Source: Corallococcus coralloides DSM 2259 (GTDB taxonomy: Bacteria; Myxococcota; Myxococcia; Myxococcales; Myxococcaceae). From it: 64,000 nucleotides of DNA. The notes under the pieces were generated by a model, which was not told the origin of the DNA, ran no database searches, and saw only the letters and a program-made list of their open reading frames with translations. Both the position numbers and the translations under genes were made by a program. This document shows, in pieces, positions 49,701 through 57,925 of the stretch (within the stretch, counting starts at the first letter, position 1; each line of letters begins with the position of its first letter). The DNA lies in assembly GCF_000255295.1 (NCBI RefSeq), contig NC_017030.1:1116001-1180000 (forward strand). Reading direction: 5' to 3'.

Positions 49701-52700
49701 TGCGGCAGTCTCCCGTCAGGCAGCGGTTCCCACAACATGATCTGCGAGCGAGGCACTCCACTCGTGCCCGCCTTGTTGTTCCAGTCCTCGCCGCCCTTGA
49801 CCTTCATCTTACCCGTGGCCGTGAGCACGAAGAGGTGCTCGTCGTGGACCACCGGCGCGGAGATGGCGTGTCCATCCAGCTCGCTCGCCGCACCGCCGAC
49901 AAGCGCGCCGCTCGACTGGCTGGCCATGTAGGCCTCACCCTTCGCTTCCGCGTTCAGGCTGCAGATGTCCGCCGCCGTTCCCACCGCGGTCGCCGCGTAG
50001 ATGTTGTCCGAGCTGAGCGCCACACCACCCCACAGCTTCTGACCCGGGTTCATCTTCTGCACCCACAGGGGCTTGAGCTCCTTGCACCCGTTCTTGTTCG
50101 TGGGGTCCGTGTCCTCGAAGGCGAGCAGGTGGTACTGGTACGTGGGGTTCAGGGGGTTCTGGACATCCGGGAGGTAGCCGTCCGTGTACTTGTCGGGGCT
50201 GTCGCTGGTGCCGAAGTAGAAGCGCACCGCCGGGCCCGCATCCGTCGCGACCAGCTTCACCGCGATGTTGGAGTAGAGCTCCTGCAGGTCCAGCTGCGTC
50301 TGGCTCGCATCCGCGCGGCCCTCCAGCGCGGACGCCGCGTGGGCCACCATGCACTTCTGCACCTGGCTGCCCAGCTTCCGCGAGGTGTTCACGTCCTTGA
50401 GGTTGACGCGCCACACGCTGCCGGCCGTGGTGGGCACGTACAGGACGTCGTAGGAGCCGTCCTGGTCCAGGTCCAGCATCGCCGTCTCCGCCGCGATGCC
50501 CGAGCCCTGCTCGAAGGTGACGACGCCCGCGTACCTGCCGGGGTCGCCAGGGCCGTACTCGAGCGGCTTCCCCGTCTTCATGTCGAGGATGTAGATGGCG
50601 CCCGCGCGCGCCTCGCCCGGGTCGTAGTCGGTGCCCACCACCGCCACCCAGCGCCGGTCCTTGTCCTGCGCGGAGCCCCAGGAGATGCGTCCCACCGAAG
50701 GCGCGTGCCGGGAGCCCGAGTTGTCCGGCAGCTTCACGGTGCCGGTCTTGTCGTCCTTCACGGCCTGGGTGAAGGCGGACGCCACATCCGTGTCCGCCAG
50801 GCTGAACTCCCACATGGGCAGCGGGTACCGGTCCGTCTTCGTGGGGTCCGTGATGTCCAGCGCGAAGACCACCGGGCTGGTCTTGCCCGTGGCGGAGACG
50901 AGCACCGTCTTGGCGCCCTGCTGCTTCTGCGCCGTGGTCGCGGGCGTCCAGGTGTACTTGATGTTGTCGTTCCAGTCGTTGCGGTCACCCAGGTCCACGT
51001 TGGCGATGCTGGGCGAAGCGTCCATCTGCGGCTTGGGCAGGGTGCCCGAGCCGCGGAAGCGCACGTACTGGTTGCGGTACTGCTCCAGCATCAGGGAGGG
51101 CATGTAGGCGAACTCTTCCTTGCCGGTCCCGTACTCGCGCTCCGCCTTGGTCGGGTCGGCAGGGCACGACTTCGGGCGGAAGTAGCCGCGGTACTGGGCC
51201 TCCGACACGCAGTCGTCGTACAGGGCGTTGCGGAACTCACCCGCGTTGAAGGCGTGCAGCACGCCCGACATCGTCCCCACGAAGGCCTTGGTGCTTCGAT
51301 CCTGGAGGGGCGCCACGAAGTTCTTGCGGTAGGTGTCGCGCTCGGTGCCCTTCGCGTTCTGGTACCAGTTGTCCTGGTACGGGGGCACGGCCACCGCCAC
51401 GGTGGAGAGGTTGATGCCGCCGAAGGCCCAGGGGCGGAACTGCGAGGTCCTCTTGTTGTCGTACCCGTACAGCCAGTCGATGAGGAACTGGCGGTCGCTG
51501 TAGGGGTTGATGGCGGGATCCGCCTGCGCGGTGACGGTGCAGGTCTTGTCGTTGTTCATGTCGTACAGGTAGCGGCCGTCAATCTCGCTGTACGTGTTGC
51601 AGTAGGAGGCAGGCAGCAGCGTGTTGCCCAACGCGGCCACGTCACTGAGCTCCGTGCGGGCCCCCGAGCCGTTCATCGTGTAGAGCTTGCGAGCGGATCC
51701 GGCCAGCGACAGCGCCATCACGCGGCCGGCTTCCCAGCGCAGCTCCGGGTCGGTCTTGGCGACCCCCGGCTCGTAGAGCGACTGCATGTACAGGCGGCCG
51801 CGGATGGTGAAGTCCTTGGAGTCGTCATAGGCGCGCGTGCCGGCCGGAGGCAGGCTGCCCTCGGTGCTGCTCCAGCCCTTGCCCCAGTTCTGGCCCGGCG
51901 TTTCGTTCACGCCCCAGACCGCGACGTTGCCCAGGGTGCTGGGGCTGGAGCGCGCGTAGGAGCCGGAGCGCACCGCCTGGTAGCCGATGTCGACCTCGTC
52001 GATGATGGGACGGCACAACTCGCTGGGGCTGCTGATGTCCACCTTCCAGCACAGCTGCGACCCGGTGAGGCCCAGCGCCAGGATGTCGATCTCCACCTCC
52101 TGGTCGGGGTACTGCTTGTCGTTGTTGAACGGCACCGGCACCCACCCGGGGTTTTCGTTCTTTTCGTAGACGCCCGCGGCGTTCAGCACGCGGCAGTCCA
52201 CGGCGATGGAATAGGTGATGGTGGGCTTCACGCCGCTCGCGGTGCAGGCACCCGCGACCTCCTCGGTCCAGCAGGGCGCCTTCGTGCAGGCAGGGGCGGG
52301 CTTGCAGGACGGCTCATCCACCATGTTGCAGGAGGACTTGGTGCGGATGTTCGTGGGCGGGTTGCCCGGGGTCTTGTACGGGGCGACGTCGTCCTGGCGG
52401 CGGAAGCGGACCTTGGTGATGGTGAAGTCCGGGCCCAGCTTGTCGCCTGTGTCGCTCATGACGTCCGAGGTGATGGTGGTGGACTTGGCGCCACCGCCGT
52501 TCTCCTTGTTGATCATGAACACGATGTCGTTGAAGTCGCGGTCACCGCCGCCGTTGAGGTCCTCGAAGCCGAGGATCCACCGGAAGGGGTCCGTGGTGGG
52601 CGCGCCCACGATGACGTGGGGCATGAAGTTCATGCTGGCCATCGCCTTCGCCTTCTTCGGGTCGGTGAGGTCCTTGCCCGGTGCCGGCACGACCACGCCT

Positions 52701-54091
52701 TCCATGGGCATCTTCAGGTTCTTGTAGGCGGGCGAGTCCAGGCGCTTGAGCGTGTCATTCTCCAGCCAGCCGCAGGCCTTCTTGGCCGGGGTCGTGCCGT
52801 CAATCTTGCAGGCGGACCCGTCCGAGGGGGAGTTGCAGCTCTCGGAGTACTTGCAGCCGATGTTGCGCTCCGCCACCACGTTGTCCGTGGGCGCCTTGAA
52901 GTTCTGGTCCAGGTTCCACGTGGCCTTGGAGAAGAACACGGAGACGGACGTCTGCAGGTGCAACAGGCACTTGCCGTCCTCGTCGGGGTTGTCCGCATAG
53001 GGCTGGCGCTTGAGGCAGGGGGCGACCGTGTCGTTGTCCGTGTTGTGACGGGCATCGTAGTAGACGACGGCGAAGAAGATGATCTCCTTGCCACCCGCGA
53101 CGAGGCCCAGGTTCACCCGGCGGTCGCCAGTGTTGATCTTCTCGTAGTTGTCCTTGTCCGCGGCGTACTGGTCCTTTTCGGACTTCGGCGCCGAGTCAGG
53201 GGGCTTGATCGGCGCGGGGAGCTTGATGCCCCGGAAGTCATACTGGGAGACGTTGTAGTCGGGCACGCCGTTGAAGGTGTCGTCGGCGTCCGCGACGGGA
53301 CCCAGGTTGCGCGTGACGGTATAGTCGCTGTCGTCGTCCACGAGCAGGAAGACCATTCTTCCAATGCCCAGGTTGTTGTTCTGCGGCACGGCCGGCTCGA
53401 GCAGGTTGGGGATGTAGTTGAACAGACCCCGGTCGCCCTGATCGTCGTTGACGTTGTTGACGCCCACCCAGTCCGCTTCGATGTTGAACTGACTGGAGTG
53501 CCCGCGGCCCGGGCGCGCGTCCGTGACGTCATCTTCGTGGCGGAAGGTGCTGCCGCAGGCGCCCATCGCCAGCTCGGGCTCGTTGTACTTCTTGCCCCCG
53601 GACGTGAAGGTGTTGTTGCAGCGCCGCGACAGGCCCACGTACTTGATGGGCAGGACCGTGTCGTCGTCCGGCGTCAGGTTGTAGATGGCCTCGTGCAGGT
53701 CGAGGATGCCGTTGTCGTTCAGGTCGACCAGCTCGTGGGTGACCTTGTCCGCGTAGCCACGCTTCACCACGTCTTCCATGTACATGTAGCCGAGCGAGTG
53801 CGACGCGCCGGCGGACTCGTACACGTAGTCGATGGTGACCGTCTGGTCGAACGGGAAGATGATGTTCTCTGAGTCCAGCTTCTTGAGGTTGGTGTTGAGC
53901 TGGAGCCGGCCGTCCTTGCGCAGGAGGATGGTGTTGTTGGCGACGGTGAGGCCGTCAGGGCCCAGCTTGAAGGCGCCCTGCTTGTCGTTGGACAGGTCGT
54001 CCTGGCAGAGCTGCTGCGCGTGGACCAGCGAGGGCGTCGTGACCGCCAGCACCAGCGCCGTGAGGGTTCGTTGAAAGAGCGTGCGCATCAC
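49697..54091 (-). CDS. pilY1: PilY1-type pilus tip protein
   Basis: 1464-aa exported tip adhesin and assembly factor of type IVa pili (signal MMRTLFQRTLTALVLAVTTP, cleavage after AHA). The C-terminal half is the PilY1 beta-propeller with the calcium loop DLDQDG (Asp1207, Asp1209, Asp1211) in MLDLDQDGSYDVLYVPTTAG, the position where PilY1 proteins bind calcium. The variable N-terminal half is unusually Asp-rich and contains a DUF4114-like piece, GFEDLNGGGDRDFNDIVF (about residues 505-525), which may also bind calcium. No von Willebrand A domain was recognised. It is flanked by a cytochrome c gene and by pilV, with ATGA overlaps at both ends, so all are made together. Confidence 0.93.
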   Translation of the reverse strand: MMRTLFQRTLTALVLAVTTPSLVHAQQLCQDDLSNDKQGAFKLGPDGLTVANNTILLRKDGRLQLNTNLKKLDSENIIFPFDQTVTIDYVYESAGASHSLGYMYMEDVVKRGYADKVTHELVDLNDNGILDLHEAIYNLTPDDDTVLPIKYVGLSRRCNNTFTSGGKKYNEPELAMGACGSTFRHEDDVTDARPGRGHSSQFNIEADWVGVNNVNDDQGDRGLFNYIPNLLEPAVPQNNNLGIGRMVFLLVDDDSDYTVTRNLGPVADADDTFNGVPDYNVSQYDFRGIKLPAPIKPPDSAPKSEKDQYAADKDNYEKINTGDRRVNLGLVAGGKEIIFFAVVYYDARHNTDNDTVAPCLKRQPYADNPDEDGKCLLHLQTSVSVFFSKATWNLDQNFKAPTDNVVAERNIGCKYSESCNSPSDGSACKIDGTTPAKKACGWLENDTLKRLDSPAYKNLKMPMEGVVVPAPGKDLTDPKKAKAMASMNFMPHVIVGAPTTDPFRWILGFEDLNGGGDRDFNDIVFMINKENGGGAKSTTITSDVMSDTGDKLGPDFTITKVRFRRQDDVAPYKTPGNPPTNIRTKSSCNMVDEPSCKPAPACTKAPCWTEEVAGACTASGVKPTITYSIAVDCRVLNAAGVYEKNENPGWVPVPFNNDKQYPDQEVEIDILALGLTGSQLCWKVDISSPSELCRPIIDEVDIGYQAVRSGSYARSSPSTLGNVAVWGVNETPGQNWGKGWSSTEGSLPPAGTRAYDDSKDFTIRGRLYMQSLYEPGVAKTDPELRWEAGRVMALSLAGSARKLYTMNGSGARTELSDVAALGNTLLPASYCNTYSEIDGRYLYDMNNDKTCTVTAQADPAINPYSDRQFLIDWLYGYDNKRTSQFRPWAFGGINLSTVAVAVPPYQDNWYQNAKGTERDTYRKNFVAPLQDRSTKAFVGTMSGVLHAFNAGEFRNALYDDCVSEAQYRGYFRPKSCPADPTKAEREYGTGKEEFAYMPSLMLEQYRNQYVRFRGSGTLPKPQMDASPSIANVDLGDRNDWNDNIKYTWTPATTAQKQQGAKTVLVSATGKTSPVVFALDITDPTKTDRYPLPMWEFSLADTDVASAFTQAVKDDKTGTVKLPDNSGSRHAPSVGRISWGSAQDKDRRWVAVVGTDYDPGEARAGAIYILDMKTGKPLEYGPGDPGRYAGVVTFEQGSGIAAETAMLDLDQDGSYDVLYVPTTAGSVWRVNLKDVNTSRKLGSQVQKCMVAHAASALEGRADASQTQLDLQELYSNIAVKLVATDAGPAVRFYFGTSDSPDKYTDGYLPDVQNPLNPTYQYHLLAFEDTDPTNKNGCKELKPLWVQKMNPGQKLWGGVALSSDNIYAATAVGTAADICSLNAEAKGEAYMASQSSGALVGGAASELDGHAISAPVVHDEHLFVLTATGKMKVKGGEDWNNKAGTSGVPRSQIMLWEPLPDGRLPQ

Positions 54092-54540
54092 TGCTTCCCC
54101 TGGGTCTTCGGCTGGGACTTCGCCTTCGCTTCGGCCTCGGCCTTGTCACGCGCCTTGCGTGCCGCCACCTGCTCCGTCATCTGCTTGCGCAGCATCATCC
54201 GGCGGGAGGGCGCGGGAGGCACCACCACGGTGGACAGGTAGCTGGTGAGGGCGTCCAGCTCGTCGGGGGGCAGCAGGCGCGTGTCGCAGTCCGTCTTCGG
54301 GTTGATCCGGTGGGGGGACCGCACCCACGTCTGGACCTCCGCCAGGGTCTTCTTGTCCAGCACCTGGTCCATGTAGGGACCCACGGGCTTGCGCACGCCG
54401 AGCGGCCCCACCGGCTGCTTCTCCGTGGGGGTCCTGGCTTGATGGCATTGCGCGCAGGCCTTGTTGAAGGCCACCGCGCCTCGGTCCTGGGCGCTGGCGA
54501 GCACCGGCAGCAGGAGCAGCAGGGGAGTCAGGCGTTTCAT
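54088..54540 (-). CDS. small cytochrome c of the pilus operon (TfcP-like)
   Basis: 150-aa exported monoheme cytochrome c with signal peptide MKRLTPLLLLLPVLASAQ. The heme motif is CAQCH (Cys29, Cys32, His33), and a likely axial Met lies in the region following VGPYMDQVL. A charged C-terminal tail (about 110-150, Lys/Ala/Glu-rich coiled coil) extends beyond the cytochrome fold. In Myxococcus xanthus a cytochrome c called TfcP is encoded with a PilY1 and helps it take up calcium; as I recall, its heme motif is non-canonical (AxxCH). This one is canonical, and its place between pilX and pilY1 fits the same function. It overlaps pilY1 by ATGA. Confidence 0.85.
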   Translation of the reverse strand: MKRLTPLLLLLPVLASAQDRGAVAFNKACAQCHQARTPTEKQPVGPLGVRKPVGPYMDQVLDKKTLAEVQTWVRSPHRINPKTDCDTRLLPPDELDALTSYLSTVVVPPAPSRRMMLRKQMTEQVAARKARDKAEAEAKAKSQPKTQGKQ

Positions 54541-54565
54541 GGGGGGCTCGTGGGAGAAGACGAGG

Positions 54566-55267
54566 TCACGGAAGGGTGATGGTGGTTCCCGCGGGCGCCT
54601 TCTGGTCCGTGGGATTGTTGTAGGTCATGTCCGGGCCGCAGCCCTTGGTGATGCAGCCGGGCGCGAAGATGGATTCGCCAATCGCGTTGGTGACCAGCGC
54701 CTGGACCATGGAGCGCGTCGGACGACGGCCCTCCTCCATGGTCACCTCGCCCACGGCGAGGATCCACAGCTGGCGGTTGCTGTCGACGGTGTTCTGGTCG
54801 TCGTCCAGGTCATCCCGGACGAAGACGCGGTAGCGCACGTTGCGCTGCTCCGGATAGTCCACGCCCACGGGGATTTCGGACGGGCTCAGGTTGGCCGTGG
54901 TCACCGTGTAGGGGTTCCATCCGCCCTCCGGTCCGGGCAGCAGCTCGTACCAGGGGGGATTGGCGGCGGCCAACGCGGGGATGTCGGCCACCGGAGCGAC
55001 CCCGCCCAGGGCGGCGGACAGGCCCATCGTGGAGTTGTTCCCGTTGTTGTTCAGCAGCAGGCGCACCGTCTCGCGCCCTTCGGCGAGGCCCGCCTCGGCG
55101 GCGAAGAACGCCTGCTTCTGGCGGCGGGTGTCCGCCTGGGTGTCGGCCTCGCGGCCCACCACGCTGAAGCTGAGCATCACCGCCATCGTCACGACCGCGA
55201 CCACGCCCAGCGCGAGCAGGAGCGTGAAGCCACGGGACTGACGGCGGGGGGTTGGGCGACGCACCAT
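54566..55267 (-). CDS. minor pilin, PilX-like
   Basis: 233-aa PilX-type minor pilin and first gene of the operon. The prepilin site is G13/F14 in RRQSRGFTLLLALGVVAVVT; unlike the other three minor pilins it lacks Glu at mature position 5, as is typical for PilX/GspK. The helix then runs into RRQKQAFFAAEAGLAEGRET, a common PilX marker. ATG 55267 has AAGGAG at the right distance; an in-frame start at 55354 would bury the signal. A sigma-54 site lies 56-70 bases upstream. The cytochrome gene follows after 25 bases. Confidence 0.87.
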   Translation of the reverse strand: MVRRPTPRRQSRGFTLLLALGVVAVVTMAVMLSFSVVGREADTQADTRRQKQAFFAAEAGLAEGRETVRLLLNNNGNNSTMGLSAALGGVAPVADIPALAAANPPWYELLPGPEGGWNPYTVTTANLSPSEIPVGVDYPEQRNVRYRVFVRDDLDDDQNTVDSNRQLWILAVGEVTMEEGRRPTRSMVQALVTNAIGESIFAPGCITKGCGPDMTYNNPTDQKAPAGTTITLP

Positions 55268-55320
55268 CGGGGGCTCCTTCACGTACCCCTGGGGGGAGGT
55301 ACGGCTTGGGAGCCACTGAA

Positions 55321-55337
55321 CAGCAAGCTTCGTGCCG
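55321..55337 (-). promoter_or_regulatory. sigma-54 promoter of the minor-pilin operon
   Basis: Reading leftward, CGGCACGAAGCTTGCTG fits the sigma-54 consensus TGGCACG-N4-TTGCT except for the first T. The invariant GG (55336-55335) and GC (55324-55323) are exactly ten bases apart. Transcription should start near 55311, leaving a 44-base leader before pilX. Myxococcal pilus genes are known to use sigma-54 with PilR-type activators. Confidence 0.75.
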
Positions 55338-55340
55338 GGA

Positions 55341-55365
55341 ATTCCGGCGCTCAAACCGCCGGAAT
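55341..55365. promoter_or_regulatory. perfect inverted repeat next to the sigma-54 site
   Basis: ATTCCGGCG and CGCCGGAAT (9 bases each, 7-base spacer) lie three bases upstream of the -24 element. This is either an activator or repressor operator, or a hairpin ending transcription from the upstream genes. Its centre is about 42 bases before the predicted start, closer than usual sigma-54 enhancer sites. Confidence 0.5.
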
Positions 55366-55405
55366 AAGGGATGTCCGTGATGCGGGGGGGTGCCGTCTGA
55401 CGTCA

Positions 55406-55433
55406 GGGGGCTGCGCAAACTTTGCGAGCCCCC
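55406..55433 (-). terminator. hairpin after the Gly/acid-rich gene
   Basis: GGGGGCT and CGCAAA pair with TTTGCG and AGCCCCC, with one bulged G and a very small loop, 25 bases after the stop at 55459. It would separate the upstream glycosyltransferase/cytochrome group from the minor-pilin operon. Confidence 0.5.
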
Positions 55434-55458
55434 TCATTCTTGCGATGTAGCCCGGCCG

Positions 55459-55779
55459 TCAGCGCTGGCCGCCGCGCACGGCGGCGCGCAGGCGGAGCAT
55501 GTCGTCCAGGACGCCGGGGTCCACCAGCTCCAGGGCGGCCTTCTGGGAGAGGGCGCGGGTCTGCCGGCGGTACTCCTCTTCATCCTCCTCGCCGCCGCCC
55601 TTGCCGCCGTCGCTGCCACCCTTGCCACCGCCCTTGCCGTCGCCGCCCTTGGGCATCAGCGCCACCGGCTGGGAGACGCCCGGCTCCAGGCGGGGGAAGG
55701 CATTGGCGTCGGCGCGCACCGACGTGAAGAGGCTGACCATGGACAGGCAGAACACGATGGCGACGGTGAGGGTCTTCAT
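55459..55779 (-). CDS. small secreted Gly- and acid-rich protein
   Basis: 106-aa protein with a Sec signal (MKTLTVAIVFCLSMVSLFTS, cleavage near VRA-DA). The middle is a low-complexity GGDGKGGGKGGSDGGKGGG run followed by EEDEEEYRRQTRAL and a helical end (ALELVDPGVLDDMLRLRAAV). I do not recognise a family. Such linkers often connect or space exported partners. It lies 59 bases after the cytochrome c gene in the same direction and ends before a hairpin. Confidence 0.65.
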   Translation of the reverse strand: MKTLTVAIVFCLSMVSLFTSVRADANAFPRLEPGVSQPVALMPKGGDGKGGGKGGSDGGKGGGEEDEEEYRRQTRALSQKAALELVDPGVLDDMLRLRAAVRGGQR

Positions 55780-55838
55780 GGCGGCTCCAATTCTCCCAAT
55801 CCCCACGACGCCCGGACGCGAAGGGTTATTCACGAGCG

Positions 55839-56168
55839 CTACTCCTTCGCCTTGAAGGTGCGGATGTATCGCACCAGGGCGTCCATCTGCTCCGGGGTGA
55901 GCCGGTCCTTGTAGGCCTTCATCTTGGGGTTGTGGGACGAACCGTTGGCGATGACCTCGCGCAGTTCGGTGTCCGACTCCGCCTTCTGCCAGGCGGCCCG
56001 GCTCATGTCGGGGATGGACTCCTTCTGGCCCATGCGCGTCTGGGCGCGGCCGTCCGGACCGTGGCAGTTCTTGCAGCTCTTGTCCCAGAGGGCGGCGGCG
56101 TCCTCGGCATGGGAGACGGCCGGGGCGCACAGCAGGAGGGTGGACAGCAGGCACCACCGCGAGGTCAT
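55839..56168 (-). CDS. small cytochrome c
   Basis: 109-aa periplasmic monoheme cytochrome c. From ATG 56168 (ribosome site GGAG) the product begins MTSRWCLLSTLLLCAPAVSH, a Sec signal. The heme motif is CKNCH (Cys32, Cys35, His36) in LWDKSCKNCHGPDGRAQT. The Met of NPKMKAYKDRLTPEQMDAL is the probable axial ligand; this form is usual for class I cytochromes. It stands 43 bases after the GT-C gene and is the second cytochrome c within 2 kb of the pilus operon. Electron-transfer partners are not visible. Confidence 0.88.
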   Translation of the reverse strand: MTSRWCLLSTLLLCAPAVSHAEDAAALWDKSCKNCHGPDGRAQTRMGQKESIPDMSRAAWQKAESDTELREVIANGSSHNPKMKAYKDRLTPEQMDALVRYIRTFKAKE

Positions 56169-56211
56169 GCACGGTCTCCGAGGGGAGGGGGACGCCAGTA
56201 TAGCCACGCGC

Positions 56212-57918
56212 TCAGGAACCGGCGCGGGGCCAGAAGGGCGCGGTGGGGCGGTTGGGGGGCTGGAGCCAGACGGACTCCAGGAAGCGCACCGCGTTCTGAT
56301 CCGCCCGGTCGTTCCGGGTGAACGCCGCCTGCGCGCTCGCGAGCACCGCCAGCGTCGCGAGCCCCGCCACCCAGGCGGCAGGCGGAGGCGCGCGTCCGGC
56401 CGCGTCCCGGAGCAGCGCTCCGAAGACGGACGCCGCCACGGTGACGAGCGCCGCGAGCAGCACCGCGCCCGCCACGGACATGGGCAGACCGAACCAGGCG
56501 AGCAGGTTGGGCGGGTGGTAGCCGTCCAGCAGGAGCGGCCGGGCCAGCGCGAGCACGGGGGTGGAGACGTCGTCGGGGATGTAGTTGACGAAGGTGGCCA
56601 GGCCCGTGACGAGCACGGACGCCGCGCACAGCATGGCCGCGATACCGGACAGCACCGGCCGGCCGGCGCCGCGCAGCCGCTCCAGCACCAGGCCCGCGGG
56701 CAGGAGCAGGAAGGGCACCAGCCCCGTGAGGTGCCGGGGCCCCGTGGTCCAGCCCCACGAGTCGTAGGTGAACGACGAGGTGAAGTACGTGTAGCCGGCG
56801 AGCGTGGCCGCGGACATCCAGAAGAGGGCGCGTCCTTCCGCGGACGTCCGGCCCAGGCGCTTGAGCAGCGCGAGTCCGGGCAGCGCGAGCAGGAGGAACG
56901 GCGACAGGGTGAAGAGGCCCCGCAGCGGGGAGAAGAACGACAGCGTGAAGGCGCGCGGATCCGGCGTGCGGATGCCCAGGAAGCCGCCCAGGTGCCACGG
57001 CTGGTAGGCCGCGTCGTTGAGGTGCTTGTAGCCCGTCTCCAGCGGGTGCCCGAAGGTGGCCTGGTGGTAGAGCCCCAGCGCCACGATGAAGGGCAGCGCG
57101 CCCAGCACGGCGAGCCCCGTGGCCCGCCCCAGCTTCTTCAGCCGCGCGGCCCAAGGCTCCGGGGCCTCCGGCGTGCCCAGCACGGTGAGGACGGCGTAGA
57201 GGATGAGTCCCAGCACGCCCAGCGCGCCGGTGTATTCAGCGGCGACGGTGGCGCCCGCGCACGCGCCGGCCACGACGTAGCCGCGCTCGCGCCATTCTCC
57301 GCGCGACAGCTTCCAGAGCGCGTAGAAGCCCGCGAAGAGCAGCACCGCCGTCGTCTGGTGGCTCATGAAGAGCAGTGAGTAGCTGAACGCGAGCGAGCCC
57401 AGCGCGTACGTCACCGTGACGCCGTCCGCGACGACGGGCGACAGGAACGCGGAGAGGAAGCGGCGCACCAGCCACAGCAGCCCCAGCGTGGGCAGCACCG
57501 TGAGGAAGAGGCGGCTGAAGAAGACGAGCGGCACCTCCGGCACGGCGTAGCGGTGGCTGCCGCCAATGACCCTCAGGCCCGCGTACACGGGCACCGCGGC
57601 GAAGGACAAAAGCGGCGCCTTGGACGGGTAGTAGCGGCCGTCCATCACGGACAGGTCGCCCACCGGGCCGTAGTCGCGCAGGGCGCGGTTGATCTCCAGC
57701 GTCCCGTCCTCCACCAGGGCGCGCGTCTGCCACAGGCGGCACAGCTCGTTGGGCGAGCGCAGGCCCGGGTGGTACGGGAAGAGGAGCACGTAGAGCGCCG
57801 CGACCGTGGCCCACACCGCCCTGGGCAGTCCCGCAGCGCGGGGCGCGGGCGCCACGGTGGGAGGCGCCGGGGCCGCGTCGGGAGACGGCGGGGAGGTGGG
57901 GTGGGGTTCGGCGCTCAC
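56212..57918 (-). CDS. GT-C fold membrane glycosyltransferase (GT39/ArnT-like)
   Basis: 568-aa integral membrane protein with about 12 helices and a Pro/Ala-rich cytosolic N-terminus (1-30). The first periplasmic loop (FPYHPGLRSPNELCRLWQTR) sits where GT-C enzymes hold their acidic catalytic and donor-binding residues; here Glu of PNEL is the candidate. GRYYPSKAPLLSFAAVPVY and a large loop at LGLYHQATFGHPLETGYKH continue the family pattern. These enzymes use polyprenyl-phosphate sugars as donors on the outer face of the inner membrane. The gene directly upstream encodes a polyprenyl-phosphate-sugar-synthase-like enzyme, only seven bases away, a fitting donor-acceptor pair. Acceptor unknown. 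Confidence 0.8.
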   Translation of the reverse strand: MSAEPHPTSPPSPDAAPAPPTVAPAPRAAGLPRAVWATVAALYVLLFPYHPGLRSPNELCRLWQTRALVEDGTLEINRALRDYGPVGDLSVMDGRYYPSKAPLLSFAAVPVYAGLRVIGGSHRYAVPEVPLVFFSRLFLTVLPTLGLLWLVRRFLSAFLSPVVADGVTVTYALGSLAFSYSLLFMSHQTTAVLLFAGFYALWKLSRGEWRERGYVVAGACAGATVAAEYTGALGVLGLILYAVLTVLGTPEAPEPWAARLKKLGRATGLAVLGALPFIVALGLYHQATFGHPLETGYKHLNDAAYQPWHLGGFLGIRTPDPRAFTLSFFSPLRGLFTLSPFLLLALPGLALLKRLGRTSAEGRALFWMSAATLAGYTYFTSSFTYDSWGWTTGPRHLTGLVPFLLLPAGLVLERLRGAGRPVLSGIAAMLCAASVLVTGLATFVNYIPDDVSTPVLALARPLLLDGYHPPNLLAWFGLPMSVAGAVLLAALVTVAASVFGALLRDAAGRAPPPAAWVAGLATLAVLASAQAAFTRNDRADQNAVRFLESVWLQPPNRPTAPFWPRAGS

Positions 57919-57925
57919 GCGGGCA

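Noticed and set aside
49682..53872. Long plus-strand open frame opposite pilY1
   Set aside because: Val/Arg/His-rich translation with no recognisable domain; pilY1 on the minus strand is supported by signal peptide, propeller and operon overlaps.
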